Positions 1 to 10,861 of a stretch of 64,000 bases of DNA are shown here, piece by piece (the first letter of the stretch is position 1; every line of letters starts with the position of its first letter). The DNA lies in contig JAPYUT010000002.1 of NCBI GenBank assembly GCA_029940475.1, positions 66,934-130,933 on the forward strand, written 5' to 3'. The notes below the pieces were generated by a model that did no database searches, had not been told where the DNA came from, and saw only the letters and a list, made by a program, of their open reading frames with translations. The translations under genes and the position numbers were made by a program. The DNA is from Verrucomicrobiales bacterium (GTDB lineage: Bacteria; Verrucomicrobiota; Verrucomicrobiia; Verrucomicrobiales; DEV007).

Positions 1-3000
1 AATTCCCCGGCGATTCTTTCCAGAATCGCGTTGCCGTAACGCGCCGCAAGCGAGGCGGCATCCTCTGCAATCAGCAGTTCCTCCCCGGGGGCAAGCATGC
101 GCAGCGGGGTATCAAGGTCAAAGGTGAACCCGATCCCCTGTGAAAAGCTCAAGCCCGTCAGGTCGATGGTGGAATTGCCGATGTTTTTCAACTCAATGAA
201 CTCAAAGTCCGTGCGGCTGTCAGCGACAGCCAACTCGACTTCCCCGGAAGGCGGACGGGGCCGGTAGTTGAGCTCACTGACCACAAGGTTTGATGCCGAG
301 GCAAGCTCACCCACAAGGAACGTAGTCTCCGTCAACGCCGACCACTCATTGCGAGCGGCACTAAATGCCCGGGCCTTCATCAGGACACTCTCCTCAAGGG
401 CAAAGGCGCCCGTATAGCGCACTGCCTCATTAGACAAGCGCGGATCACTGCCGTCAGTGGTATAATAAATTACCGCACCGCCGGCAGCCATACTGAGGGC
501 GAAGCCATCAGGCACACGCCCGCCGTGCTGGTTAAAGACCGGAGCATCCGTGTCCGGGTACAATCCCCGGTCCCGGAATTGATCAATTACTATTGCCGTA
601 CGCACCCCCATGAAGTCATTCCTCAACCAGGCAACCTCCGGCAACCAGGTGCCATCACGGGTAAACGGGGTTGGCTGACTGGTTCCCTCATCTCCCCAGC
701 GAGCGGACTCACCGACCATCGGCGCGTGCAACTCCTCAGTCATCGCATCCCAGCGGATGCGGTTCTCCCCGACAGTCATCAGCCCGTCGTTGAAAAAATG
801 CCTGTGCAAATGATCAGCGAAAAGCAGCTGAAAGTCAGGATACGAGCGCAGCGCGCCATAGAACTCCATGGCCGAGCCACTGTCGTTCACGCGGCTCAGG
901 TCAAAGTTGGTGATCCCCTGGTCACCCGGTTGGCCGAGATGAAGCCCCATCGACATTTCCGCGTCCCATGTGAAGAAGCGGAATTTCCCGGGAATTCCCC
1001 GGCTCCTGCGACCGGCATACCAGTTCTTTCTGCGGAAATGCGTCTCGTCAACACCGTTGAGGTAAAGCGGGCCGCACCAGTCATAATCTCCCGACCAGAT
1101 ACGCACAATGAGGTGATCAATGTAGTCATCAAGGCCTATATACTCCTGTATCGCGGCATACTCTGCCGCTGAGGATATACCCCCGGCAACGATTGAGCGG
1201 GCCTGGTTCCACGCCGTGGTGTTGCCATCCACCACGGTGCCGCTCGGATGGTGGAGGACATCATAGTCCTCCTCCTCGCCACCAAGGTGGGACTCAAAGA
1301 ATGCCGCGTTGGCGCGCTCATGAAGATCATAGACACCCCAGTAACGGGTATTGATATAGACATGAACATAACGACTGCGCGGGGTAAGGATCCCCATCTC
1401 CAGCTCAGTTTTGCGCAGGAACTGGTCACGCATGACTGTGCCGTGGGGGGGCAGGTTGCGAATCGGGTTGCGTCCGAACCTTGCGCCAATCGACCAGGAA
1501 TCATGTCCGCCGCTCCTCAGCAACAGCTGATCGAAGGATTCAACCGGGCTATCGGGAAAAATTGAATGTTCAAGACGGCGATCTCCGTAATCTCCGCGAA
1601 AATAGAAGCGCAGGTGCTTCTTGGGATGGGTCCGAGCATTACCGCCATGGATACGGACACCGGCGTCTATCTGGAACTGGTCAAAGGCATCTGCCGGGTT
1701 AAAGAACTCCATCGATACAGGCACCTCCGAGCCCCTCCCGGTTCGGCTGGGGTTGCTATGGATGCCATTAGGCCCGAAAAAGGAATCGTTATCAACGGTG
1801 AGGGAGAATACCGGAAGGTTTGCAGAAAGATCCGCCTCTATGGTTGCCGAATATGCCGGGTCATCAACCACGTCACTGTCCATGTCAGCCTGTCCCTTGA
1901 CATCGGAGACAAAGAAATAGCTTTGTGTATCAACATTGGTTGACTGGTAGCCCTCCCTGTAAGCGAGAGCACGCAGGGTAGTGCTGGAATTAATGGTAAC
2001 CGGTGTCGAATAGATTGTCCCGGTTTGCTCATCCGGCATCGATCCATCCGTGGTATAACGTATGGTTGCCCCCTCGCTTTCCGTGGTAATGGAAACCGGG
2101 AATGGGTCGCCATAAAATCCCCTGTCTACGGAAAATTTTGTATCGGCAACAAAGCCGTTCACCGCGTTGCCGTTCACTGCCCCGGGGGTCGGCGGGGATA
2201 GATACCCTGATGATCCGGGGGCGGCAGGGTCAAGGCTGCGCGCACTAAGCTCCGGGAGCATCAGTAAATCCGAACTGTCCAGCGTCCAGTTCATGCCCTG
2301 TATGGCAAGAACATTATCCCCGGCAACAAGGGCGGAAATACCGGCTGAGGCGCTGAATTGTTCAGGAATCGTTGCCACCGAGTCAGAGTGAAAGTTCGTC
2401 GCAAGCGAGTTCCACGCCGGAACCGCCGGTGCACGCGAAGAAGCAATTGGCTCACCGTTTATCCAGGCGGAAAATCCATCGTCATAGCGCATATTGAGGA
2501 CAAGAGCCGCAACGTTCCCGGGGGTTTCCACCTGAAAGGGAATCCTTATGTAGACAGAACCATTCACATTACGCATCTGCTGCACAAGGATATTACTGGC
2601 ATCATCAATATACGGCGCGTAATCCGTTGAGGTATCATAGCCAACCCCGGTGGCTCCCGCGGTCCACGCACCATCCTCAAAATCCAGAGCATTCCACCCG
2701 CTGAGCTGCGCACCCGGCACTATCCACTTTGCCGGAGCATATTCGGGCACCACAAGCTGGGACACAAGGCGTGCCGACGCGCCGTATGAAATATCCTCAA
2801 ACTGTTCGGGATAATTGAATTCAGATACAACAGTGACACCATCGGGAGCAACCAGCGCAAGATATTCCCCCCCGGAATCCAGGGAAAAACTGGTGTGCAA
2901 TTCCGCTGCCGGGTCACTGCGATCTTTACCTGAAGCATAAACAACAAGGTAACCTGAGGCAGTAATCGAGACCGCGGGAAAACTCCACTTGGTGAGTTCT

Positions 3001-3203
3001 TCCGGGTCGTCCGTAAGATACCAGCCGGACATACTCGTAGGTCCTTCAGCCAGGCTGGAAATCTCAATCCAATCGGAAGTGTCACCGTCAGAGTCGGTAA
3101 TACCCGAGCGGTTTTCCGTAAGGAACTCAGTGATGGTTAACTGAGCTGTGGCGGGCAAGAGAAATGCCAGACAAACAATTGTGAATACACAGAATCGACA
3201 CAT
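1..3203 (-). CDS. CotH kinase / lamin-tail exoprotein, C-terminus cut by window edge
   Basis: The frame is open from an ATG at 3203 to the window edge (1067 codons), so the gene is partial at its 3' end. I translated it by hand. The protein has a signal peptide (about residues 1-20, ending PATA-Q). It then has a lamin-tail domain (about 22-150, with the typical ITEFLTENRSG opening and DWIEI motif), a beta-rich region, and a chitobiase C-terminal-like repeat near 370-430 (IRYTTDGSMP). A CotH kinase-like domain spans about 460-750 (GVRIHGGNAR, YWGVYDLHERAN, WDAEMSMG). A second YYTTDGSDP repeat lies near 912 and a second lamin-tail domain starts near 972. This architecture is common in secreted PVC proteins, and spore-coat CotH is an atypical protein kinase. 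It lies downstream of the GspE-GspF-GspG genes, so it may be a secreted client; that is inference. No Shine-Dalgarno sequence precedes the start. Confidence 0.85.
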   Translation of the reverse strand, partial: MCRFCVFTIVCLAFLLPATAQLTITEFLTENRSGITDSDGDTSDWIEISSLAEGPTSMSGWYLTDDPEELTKWSFPAVSITASGYLVVYASGKDRSDPAAELHTSFSLDSGGEYLALVAPDGVTVVSEFNYPEQFEDISYGASARLVSQLVVPEYAPAKWIVPGAQLSGWNALDFEDGAWTAGATGVGYDTSTDYAPYIDDASNILVQQMRNVNGSVYIRIPFQVETPGNVAALVLNMRYDDGFSAWINGEPIASSRAPAVPAWNSLATNFHSDSVATIPEQFSASAGISALVAGDNVLAIQGMNWTLDSSDLLMLPELSARSLDPAAPGSSGYLSPPTPGAVNGNAVNGFVADTKFSVDRGFYGDPFPVSITTESEGATIRYTTDGSMPDEQTGTIYSTPVTINSSTTLRALAYREGYQSTNVDTQSYFFVSDVKGQADMDSDVVDDPAYSATIEADLSANLPVFSLTVDNDSFFGPNGIHSNPSRTGRGSEVPVSMEFFNPADAFDQFQIDAGVRIHGGNARTHPKKHLRFYFRGDYGDRRLEHSIFPDSPVESFDQLLLRSGGHDSWSIGARFGRNPIRNLPPHGTVMRDQFLRKTELEMGILTPRSRYVHVYINTRYWGVYDLHERANAAFFESHLGGEEEDYDVLHHPSGTVVDGNTTAWNQARSIVAGGISSAAEYAAIQEYIGLDDYIDHLIVRIWSGDYDWCGPLYLNGVDETHFRRKNWYAGRRSRGIPGKFRFFTWDAEMSMGLHLGQPGDQGITNFDLSRVNDSGSAMEFYGALRSYPDFQLLFADHLHRHFFNDGLMTVGENRIRWDAMTEELHAPMVGESARWGDEGTSQPTPFTRDGTWLPEVAWLRNDFMGVRTAIVIDQFRDRGLYPDTDAPVFNQHGGRVPDGFALSMAAGGAVIYYTTDGSDPRLSNEAVRYTGAFALEESVLMKARAFSAARNEWSALTETTFLVGELASASNLVVSELNYRPRPPSGEVELAVADSRTDFEFIELKNIGNSTIDLTGLSFSQGIGFTFDLDTPLRMLAPGEELLIAEDAASLAARYGNAILERIAGE

Positions 3204-3568
3204 GGAACGTGGGGGTAGGAGTGGGGGTTGAAGAAATGACGATGGGACGATGGGACCACCTGAGTTCACCGTAGCGGGCAAATATGAATCCACCATTAAT
3301 AGGATGGGAGTTTCTGATAAATCTATTTCAAGGCTGCATTTGTAATAAATGCCTCCGGAAAGGTGAGCACGTCCTCTCGCCCGGATCTTCCCGCTGCCAT
3401 CCAGGTAATGGCACTCTTGCCAACGTATTTTAAGGGGAAATTCCCCACAGCTACCCTGTCTAGGGCACAATGCCACGGTAAATTCAATCAACCGGCAAGG
3501 CTTGAGGCGAGTTGATCAGCACAGAGATCGCCAGCACGTAGGAGAACCCTATAAAACAGGATCAGCAA
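3204..3568. other. gene-free spacer upstream of the CotH-domain gene
   Basis: No open frame of useful length and no RNA gene was recognised in these 365 bases. On the minus strand, C-rich runs lie just upstream of the CotH-gene ATG, about 3211-3229. No convincing -35/-10 pair and no strong terminator hairpin after the GspG gene could be identified by eye, so the CotH gene may be transcribed separately or by read-through. Confidence 0.5.
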
Positions 3569-4132
3569 CTACCAGTTCTTGATCCACTTGGCCCTGTTCT
3601 CTTCCCTCTTCTCCTTATCATCCCCGTATGACCAGAGGTCAAAGGAGCCTTTATTGTAGAACCGATCCTCCTGATTCTTATCGTAAACCCTGTAATGATA
3701 AGGATGTCCGAACCCGTCAATCACAAACCAACCCTTGCCGTCTTGTTCAGCAACAAGCCCCTCGGACTTAAGATCAACGAGTTTATGGTTTCCTTCCCTC
3801 CCATCTGAAGTGATTCCTTTTCCTCCTTCAATCTCGTCATCCCCGTCATCACTGAGAGCCTGGTAGAGAGCAATCGCTCCCTCTCGTCCATCACCAGTAT
3901 TATTAACCGGTCGCGGATACTCACCCCATTCATGGTAATATTTCTTGAGCCCGGCCTCGATCACGACCAATCCCGCACGGGTCTTTTCCTCAGCCGCCTT
4001 GTTCTGGGCGTAACTGATACCGGCGATTGTCATTGCCATCAGGATCGCGAGGATCGTGATAACGGTAAGCAGTTCAATCAGGGTAAAGGCAGAACTCCCT
4101 GTTCTGCCCCGATTGTCATGGATGGGGTTCAT
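3569..4132 (-). CDS. gspG: type II secretion major pseudopilin (GspG-like)
   Basis: This is a prepilin-type protein of 187 residues from the ATG at 4132; an in-frame TTG at 4183 would add 17 residues. A short basic leader is followed by the class III signal SSA-FTLIELLTVITILAIL, giving a long hydrophobic N-helix with Glu at +5. The residue before the cleavage site is Ala rather than Gly. The C-terminal half carries the GspG hallmark GEYPRP and ends with a FDLWSYGDD motif, matching YDLWSxGAD in the calcium-binding loop of GspG. GspG forms the periplasmic pseudopilus that pushes substrates through the secretin. It is the last gene of a GspE-GspE-GspF-GspG run on the minus strand, 76 bases after gspF. 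No GspC, D, H-M or O gene lies nearby. Confidence 0.85.
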   Translation of the reverse strand: MNPIHDNRGRTGSSAFTLIELLTVITILAILMAMTIAGISYAQNKAAEEKTRAGLVVIEAGLKKYYHEWGEYPRPVNNTGDGREGAIALYQALSDDGDDEIEGGKGITSDGREGNHKLVDLKSEGLVAEQDGKGWFVIDGFGHPYHYRVYDKNQEDRFYNKGSFDLWSYGDDKEKREENRAKWIKNW

Positions 4133-4208
4133 GATGGATTTGGGGGTTAAGGTGCACGGAACGGTGAATTTTGATTCACTCAAGTGAAGGACATTTGGCC
4201 AACTCTTT

Positions 4209-5480
4209 TTATTGATTAGCCACTCCCTTGATAATCTCCACCATGGGAAGGAATAATGCCATCACAATTACACCGACCACCACAGCCAGAACAACAATCA
4301 TCAGTGGTTCCAGCATTGATGTCAGTGCTGACACGGCATTATCCACCTCATCATCATAGACATCAGCAACCTTAAGCAGCATTTCAGGCAATTGTCCGGT
4401 TTCCTCTCCCACATCCACCATGCTTATCACCATCGGCGGAAAAACCTTGCTTGCCTCGAGAGGGTTTACAATGGATTCACCCTCCTTGACCGCATCATGA
4501 ACATTCTGGATAGCATTCGAAATCACCGCATTACCGGCAGTATCACGGGTGATGTTAAGCGCCTGGAGAATCGGCACCCCGCTTGTCACCAGAGTTCCCA
4601 GCGTCCGACTGAACCGGGCAATTGCGCTTTTGCGCTGCACCGACCCAAAAAGCGGCAGCTTTAACTTAATCGCATCAATCACCCGACGACCAGCAACAGT
4701 TGTAGCAAATACCTTGAACATTACAACCAGCACAACCAGCGCTATACCAATCGGCACAATCTGTTCCTTAAGGTTGGCACTCAGGTTGATTACAAACTTC
4801 GTCAATCCAGGCAACGCATCCTTTGAGCCGAGCATGTCTTCAAATATATCCTCAAACTTCGGGACAATGACGGTAAGCAGGAAAACCATGATCGCAGAGG
4901 CGATAAGCATGACAATCACCGGGTAAACCATCGCCGCAATAATCTTGTTCTTCAGCTTTTGTGCCTTCTCCGAATACTCAGCCAAACGTATCAGTACCAC
5001 CTCGAGCACACCGCCAAGTTCACCCGCCTTCACCATATTGACGTAGAGTTTATTGAAAATCTTGGGATGCTGGGCAAGGCTCTCAGAGAAAGTACTTCCG
5101 GTCTGGACTGAATCAGCAATATTAACGATTGTTCTCTTGAGAACCGGATTCGGTTCCTGCTTGGCCAAGACTGTGAGACCACGCAGAAGCGGCAGACCTG
5201 AATCAATCAGCGTTGCCAGTTGCCGGGTGAAAATCATGAGCACCTTGCCCTTGATCTTGCCCGAGGAAAGAAATGAAAGCTCCTTGGATTTACGCCGAGC
5301 ACGGCCCTTGCCTTTGCTCTTTCCAACCTTCAACTTGCCCTTGCCCTCCTGAACTATTTGGGTTGGGTAAACACCGCTTTGGCGAAGCTGTCCGATAGCC
5401 TCGGACTCTGAACCGGCATCAAGGGCACCGGAGATCTCTTCACCCTTGGCATCAACGGCGATATAATTAAATACGGGCAT
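4209..5480 (-). CDS. gspF: type II secretion inner-membrane platform protein GspF
   Basis: This is a 423-residue GspF/PilC family protein, the usual length. The N-terminus MPVFNYIAVDAKGEEISG is the family's conserved opening. Two T2SSF helical domains follow (about 75-200 and 280-400). Each is followed by membrane segments near 180-205, 243-265 and 390-415, with motifs such as RQLATLIDSGLPLL and VDVGEETGQLPEM. It also has a lysine/arginine-rich stretch near residues 45-65 that is longer than usual. GspF anchors the GspE ATPase in the inner membrane and drives pseudopilus assembly. It sits 113 bases downstream of the second GspE gene and 76 bases before gspG, so it is likely co-transcribed with them. 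The other PilC-like gene at 51898-53178 belongs to the pilus locus. Confidence 0.9.
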   Translation of the reverse strand: MPVFNYIAVDAKGEEISGALDAGSESEAIGQLRQSGVYPTQIVQEGKGKLKVGKSKGKGRARRKSKELSFLSSGKIKGKVLMIFTRQLATLIDSGLPLLRGLTVLAKQEPNPVLKRTIVNIADSVQTGSTFSESLAQHPKIFNKLYVNMVKAGELGGVLEVVLIRLAEYSEKAQKLKNKIIAAMVYPVIVMLIASAIMVFLLTVIVPKFEDIFEDMLGSKDALPGLTKFVINLSANLKEQIVPIGIALVVLVVMFKVFATTVAGRRVIDAIKLKLPLFGSVQRKSAIARFSRTLGTLVTSGVPILQALNITRDTAGNAVISNAIQNVHDAVKEGESIVNPLEASKVFPPMVISMVDVGEETGQLPEMLLKVADVYDDEVDNAVSALTSMLEPLMIVVLAVVVGVIVMALFLPMVEIIKGVANQ

Positions 5481-5593
5481 GGTAACTTGGGATGGAAAGC
5501 TTTGGAGTTGGGGTTAAAATAAGACTTTAGCCTTGGTGCCACGCTGCTGGCAATCCAAGATTGCCCTAATCAGAGTCAATACAATACTGGATT

Positions 5594-7261
5594 CTAGGTG
5601 TATTTAAGCACTTCCTCAATTGTCGTTTTGCCATTGTAAATATTGCGCAGACCGTCATCACGCAAAGTGCTCATCCCCAGTTCAATCGCCTTCTGGCGCA
5701 AAACCACGGTTGGAGCCCTCTCGGTTATCAACTCGGCTATAGGTTCACTGATATCAAGTAATTCGAAAATCCCCTGGCGTCCCCGGTAGCCGGAATTACC
5801 ACAATTATCACATCCTCCGCCGGTAAAAAACTTTTTGTCGCCAATGTCCTCAGGGCTCAGTCCAAGCTCTCCAAGAAGTGCGACACTGGGCTCATAAGGC
5901 TGGCGACACTCCTCACAAATGGTACGCAAAAGCCGCTGACCGAGAATCCCCTCAAGTGAAGCGGCTACCAGAAAAGGTTCGCAGCCCATGTCAACCAGGC
6001 GGGTCACTCCACCCGGAGCATCATTGGTATGCAATGTGGAGAAGACGAGGTGCCCGGTCAGGGATGCCTGGATTGCAATCTGCGCTGTTTCAACATCACG
6101 CATTTCACCAACAAGAATGCGATCGGGATCCTGACGAAGAAAGGCCCGGAGAATGCGTGAAAATGTCAAGCCAATCCCCTCATTAACCGGGATCTGCATG
6201 ATCCCCTCAACATCATACTCCACTGGATCCTCGGCTGTAAGCAACTTGCTGTCGATGGTGTTAATCCTCCGCAGGCAGGCATAAAGTGTAGTCGTCTTAC
6301 CAGCACCAGTGGGACCGGTAACAATGAAGATACCATTGGGCTTAACAATGGTCTCCTCAATATAGTCATAAATCGGAGTCGGCAGGCTCAGGTTGTCCAG
6401 ATCAAGACTCACCGACGCGCGGTCCAGCACTCTGAGTACCACACTCTCACCAAAGGTTGTCGGCAAAGTGGAAACCCTGAAGTCCACATCACGCCCGGCC
6501 AATGACATCACAATGCGCCCGTCCTGCGGAATACGGCGCTCGGCAATATTGAGGTTCGACATCACCTTGATGCGAGAAATAATTGTATTGGAGAGGTGCA
6601 GCGGTGGTGGCGCCATCTCATAGAGCGCCCCGTCCACCCGGTAGCGGATCTTGAAGTCATCCTCGAAAGGCTCAAAATGAATATCAGAAGCCTGTTCACG
6701 CATCGCCTGCTCCAGAACAAGGTCTATATACCGCACAATTGGCGCCGAGTTTACTTCAGAATCTGAATCCTCATCACTGAATGCCACCGTCTTCAGTTGG
6801 GACAGAATGTCATCCATTGCCCCGGCGCCTTCACCCGCTGTATAGACTCGCTCGATGAAATCAAGGACTTGCTTGGTATCAGCAACACAAAAAACAATCT
6901 CCTTACCAAGGGCAAAGCGGAGATCCTCTCCAATCTGCGCATTGAGTGGGTCTGCCAGTGCCACGGTAAGGGCAGATCCGTCATGACTTACCGGCACTGC
7001 CTGGTAAAGACGTGCCGTCCCCGAGGGTATTGCAGCAACAAGCTCCGGAGGAGGACTGAATCCCTTGATGTCAATATACTGGGCCCCCAGATCCTCGGCA
7101 ATAATGCCAAATACCTGCTCACGTGTCATTAGACCATAATCAACAGTCAGCTGCACGATATCCTTACTCGAAGTCTTCAGCTGATCCTCCAATTCCTCAG
7201 CTTGCGCGTCAGAAAGATAGCCACGCAATTTAAGGAGATCTATAACTGCTCCGGGGGTCAT
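5594..7261 (-). CDS. GspE/PilB-type secretion ATPase (second of tandem pair)
   Basis: This is a 555-residue AAA-like hexameric ATPase of the type II secretion/type IV pilus family. The N-terminal GspE/PilB domain covers about 1-155 and the N2 domain starts at SDIHFEPFEDD near 195. The Walker A motif GPTGAGKTTTLYA is near 313-325, the Asp box follows (ITAEDPVEY-like), and the Walker B region DPDRILVGEMRD is near 376. The His box is TGHLVFSTLHTND. The zinc-binding CxxC pairs CEEC (near 447) and CDNC (near 484) are intact. It begins 33 bases after the other ATPase gene (7295-9019) and the two differ clearly in sequence. It probably powers the GspF/GspG machinery immediately downstream. Whether it is an extension-type GspE or a PilB cannot be decided from sequence alone. 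Confidence 0.9.
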   Translation of the reverse strand: MTPGAVIDLLKLRGYLSDAQAEELEDQLKTSSKDIVQLTVDYGLMTREQVFGIIAEDLGAQYIDIKGFSPPPELVAAIPSGTARLYQAVPVSHDGSALTVALADPLNAQIGEDLRFALGKEIVFCVADTKQVLDFIERVYTAGEGAGAMDDILSQLKTVAFSDEDSDSEVNSAPIVRYIDLVLEQAMREQASDIHFEPFEDDFKIRYRVDGALYEMAPPPLHLSNTIISRIKVMSNLNIAERRIPQDGRIVMSLAGRDVDFRVSTLPTTFGESVVLRVLDRASVSLDLDNLSLPTPIYDYIEETIVKPNGIFIVTGPTGAGKTTTLYACLRRINTIDSKLLTAEDPVEYDVEGIMQIPVNEGIGLTFSRILRAFLRQDPDRILVGEMRDVETAQIAIQASLTGHLVFSTLHTNDAPGGVTRLVDMGCEPFLVAASLEGILGQRLLRTICEECRQPYEPSVALLGELGLSPEDIGDKKFFTGGGCDNCGNSGYRGRQGIFELLDISEPIAELITERAPTVVLRQKAIELGMSTLRDDGLRNIYNGKTTIEEVLKYT

Positions 7262-7294
7262 TATTGTATACTGGGAATGATTCTTAAATTGAGT

Positions 7295-9019
7295 TCAACT
7301 GGCGTCCGACATGGTCACATTAATAATCTCTTCAGCGGAAGTCATGCCGCTAAGGATTTTACGAATACCGTCTTCGCGCAGAGTGCGCATACCCAGCTCA
7401 CGCGCCTGACGTCGAAGTTGCGGCGTTGAAAGGTTCTCATTGACCATATGGCGCACCTCGTCATCAATCTGGAAAATCTCAAAGATACCCGCCCTCCCCT
7501 TGTAACCAGTCGCCCTGCACTTTACGCAACCATCCGGCTTCATTATAGAAGCGTCCGCCATCTGGGCCGCGTCAACATTCAGAATCCGTATCTCCCTCTC
7601 CGCCAACTCCCCTGAAGTTTTACACTCACCGCACAGTTTACGGATCAGGCGCTGGGCAATAATCGCCCGGACAGCTGATGCAATGAGAAAGCGCTTCACT
7701 CCAATATCTGCAAGACGGGCGACCGCGCTTGGTGCATCATTGGTATGTAGAGTCGAAAACACCAGGTGACCGGTTAATGAGGCATTAATTGCAATCGAGG
7801 CCGTCTCAAGGTCACGAATCTCACCGATCATAATAATATTGGGCGCCTGTCGGAGAATCGACCGCAGAGCCGCCGCGAAGCTCATTCCCACATCCTCCTT
7901 TACCATCACCTGATTAATTCCAGACATCTGGTACTCAACCGGATCCTCGACAGTGATTATCTTCCTGTCAGGCTTGTTAATATAATTCAAACACGCATAA
8001 AGTGTTGTCGTCTTACCCGATCCGGTGGGTCCCGTCACCAACAGTATGCCATCAGGCAAGGTGATTAAGTTCTCAAAAATGGCCTGGTCGTCACTGAGAA
8101 ATCCCAACTGCGGCAACCCCAGTTTAAGTGCCTCCTTGTCAAGAATCCGCATTACCACTGACTCGCCATGATTCGTCGGGACAGTCGACACCCGTAAGTC
8201 CACATCCTTCTCACCAAGCCTTAACTGAATACGCGCGTCCTGGGGCAGACGTTTCTCGGCGATACTCATTGCGCCCGTCATTATTTTAATCCGCGCAATA
8301 ATGGCGGTTAACAGGTTGCGCGGATGGTTGGCTACATCATGCAGCAGACCATCAATACGATAACGAACACGCACTGATTTCTCAAGAGGCTCAATATGAA
8401 TATCAGAAGCACCGGCAGTAAATGACTCCCTGAGAATCTGGCCAACAAGTTTAATGATCGGCGCATCACTAGCCTCCGGCTGCGCCGGCCCTACCCCACC
8501 GGCATTCTCGGAAACAACAATCATGTCATCGCTGGCTGCGCTACCGCCTATAGCTTCCTCATACCACCGACCAATGGCGTCATTAACCTGCTCAGGGGAA
8601 GCGCACCGCGCATCAACATCATAATTGAGCACATGGTTAAGACTGTCCAGCGTCTCAAAATCGAAAGGATCACTGACCGCAACCTGCAGACGATTCTCAT
8701 CAAACCCGATAGGCACCATCCGATAACGCCTGGCATCCTCAAGACTAACGAGCGCAACAATCTCCTCAGGCGGAGTAAAATGGGTAAGGTCTACAAATTC
8801 CCGGCCGGCGTTGACCGAGCAAACACGGGCAACATCAAACTCCTTGACTTGTCCGGTGCGAATCAGCGTCTCAACCACTGACTCCGTTCCCTGGCGCTGC
8901 CCGCGCGCATCTTCAACCTGATCTGTAGAGAACAGCTCAGCCTCTAAAAGGATCTCAACAAGATAATCTTCTTTAGCGGAATACAAGATGTTTGAAATGT
9001 TGGGGCCAGCGCAGTCCAC
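7295..9019 (-). CDS. GspE/PilB-type secretion ATPase (first of tandem pair)
   Basis: This is a 574-residue ATPase of the GspE/PilB family. It has an N-terminal T2SSE_N domain (about 15-160), the SDIHIEPLEKSV motif of N2 near 212, and Walker A GPTGSGKTTTLYA near 328. Walker B is NIIMIGEIRD near 392, where the usual DPD is replaced by APN. The zinc motif is CGEC (near 463) and CVKC (near 498). The start used here is a GTG at 9019; a TTG 11 codons further in is an alternative. A sigma70-like promoter about 25 bases upstream fits the GTG start. It is the first gene of the ATPase-ATPase-GspF-GspG run. Two full-length, catalytically intact ATPases in tandem with one platform protein is unusual and may mean two alternative motors or a heteromeric one (inference). 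Confidence 0.9.
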   Translation of the reverse strand: MDCAGPNISNILYSAKEDYLVEILLEAELFSTDQVEDARGQRQGTESVVETLIRTGQVKEFDVARVCSVNAGREFVDLTHFTPPEEIVALVSLEDARRYRMVPIGFDENRLQVAVSDPFDFETLDSLNHVLNYDVDARCASPEQVNDAIGRWYEEAIGGSAASDDMIVVSENAGGVGPAQPEASDAPIIKLVGQILRESFTAGASDIHIEPLEKSVRVRYRIDGLLHDVANHPRNLLTAIIARIKIMTGAMSIAEKRLPQDARIQLRLGEKDVDLRVSTVPTNHGESVVMRILDKEALKLGLPQLGFLSDDQAIFENLITLPDGILLVTGPTGSGKTTTLYACLNYINKPDRKIITVEDPVEYQMSGINQVMVKEDVGMSFAAALRSILRQAPNIIMIGEIRDLETASIAINASLTGHLVFSTLHTNDAPSAVARLADIGVKRFLIASAVRAIIAQRLIRKLCGECKTSGELAEREIRILNVDAAQMADASIMKPDGCVKCRATGYKGRAGIFEIFQIDDEVRHMVNENLSTPQLRRQARELGMRTLREDGIRKILSGMTSAEEIINVTMSDAS

Positions 9020-9050
9020 CTTCAGAACAGGAAAGCGGACAGCGGGAGGT

Positions 9051-9080
9051 TCTATACCAGTAATCTTTATTCACTGGCAA
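9051..9080 (-). promoter_or_regulatory. candidate sigma70 promoter of the GspE-GspE-GspF-GspG run
   Basis: Read on the minus strand, TTGCCA (9080-9075) is followed by an 18-base spacer and TATAGA (9056-9051). The predicted start of transcription near 9044 gives a leader of about 25 bases before the GTG at 9019. Confidence 0.45.
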
Positions 9081-9173
9081 GCCTTTTCACTCAGTGCCGC
9101 CCTTTTAAATTAATAACAGCTAGCAGCCAGGAGAGTAACCCCGCTCTTGGTTACAATGTAAGGACATCTGTTT

Positions 9174-9530
9174 TTATTGTTTGCCCCTGCTATCATCAAT
9201 CCGGAAAATAATTTCTCCAGGAAGCTGTAGATTCAAACGATCCCGGGCGAAGGCCTCAAGATAATGCGGATCGTTCATCGTCCGCCTCTCCTCTTCAAGC
9301 TTACGTTGCTGCGCATTACAAAGTTCTTCATACCTATCCTGCAAGGCTGCATTCCGTGCATCAAGAACATTTAATTCCTCGCATTCAGGCACAAAGAAAG
9401 AAAATACCAGCAAGCAAGAAAATAAAAATGCCACGCAGGCAAGCAACCGGGTCAGTCGTTGCCAGATATCAGGCCCCACCTGATGTCGATTAAAGCGATC
9501 CGGAACACGACGCGATCTCTTATTTACCAT
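9174..9530 (-). CDS. septum formation initiator family protein (FtsB/DivIC-like)
   Basis: This is a small bitopic protein of 118 residues. A basic cytoplasmic tail (1-24) is followed by one membrane segment (about 25-47) and a coiled coil (about 50-85). It ends with the family's signature DPHYLEAFARDRLNLQLPGE near 87-106, followed by IIFRI. FtsB/DivIC proteins link FtsL/FtsQ in the divisome and act at the septal membrane. The gene starts 15 bases after the enolase stop codon, so eno-ftsB probably form one transcript; eno and ftsB are also neighbours in proteobacteria. The domain order and length (about 100-120 residues) match the family. The downstream spacer (9020-9173) shows an imperfect hairpin GTAACC/GGTTAC at 9135-9154 but no U tract. 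Confidence 0.85.
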   Translation of the reverse strand: MVNKRSRRVPDRFNRHQVGPDIWQRLTRLLACVAFLFSCLLVFSFFVPECEELNVLDARNAALQDRYEELCNAQQRKLEEERRTMNDPHYLEAFARDRLNLQLPGEIIFRIDDSRGKQ

Positions 9531-9545
9531 AAATAGTCCAGTTTC

Positions 9546-10841
<1,296 letters not shown>

Positions 10842-10861
10842 TCAAGATAGTTGGGTTATGG

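Noticed and set aside
525-1943. Several plus-strand open frames of 70-215 codons
   Set aside because: They are antisense to the continuous CotH/lamin-tail coding frame, which is supported by domain matches over 1067 codons.
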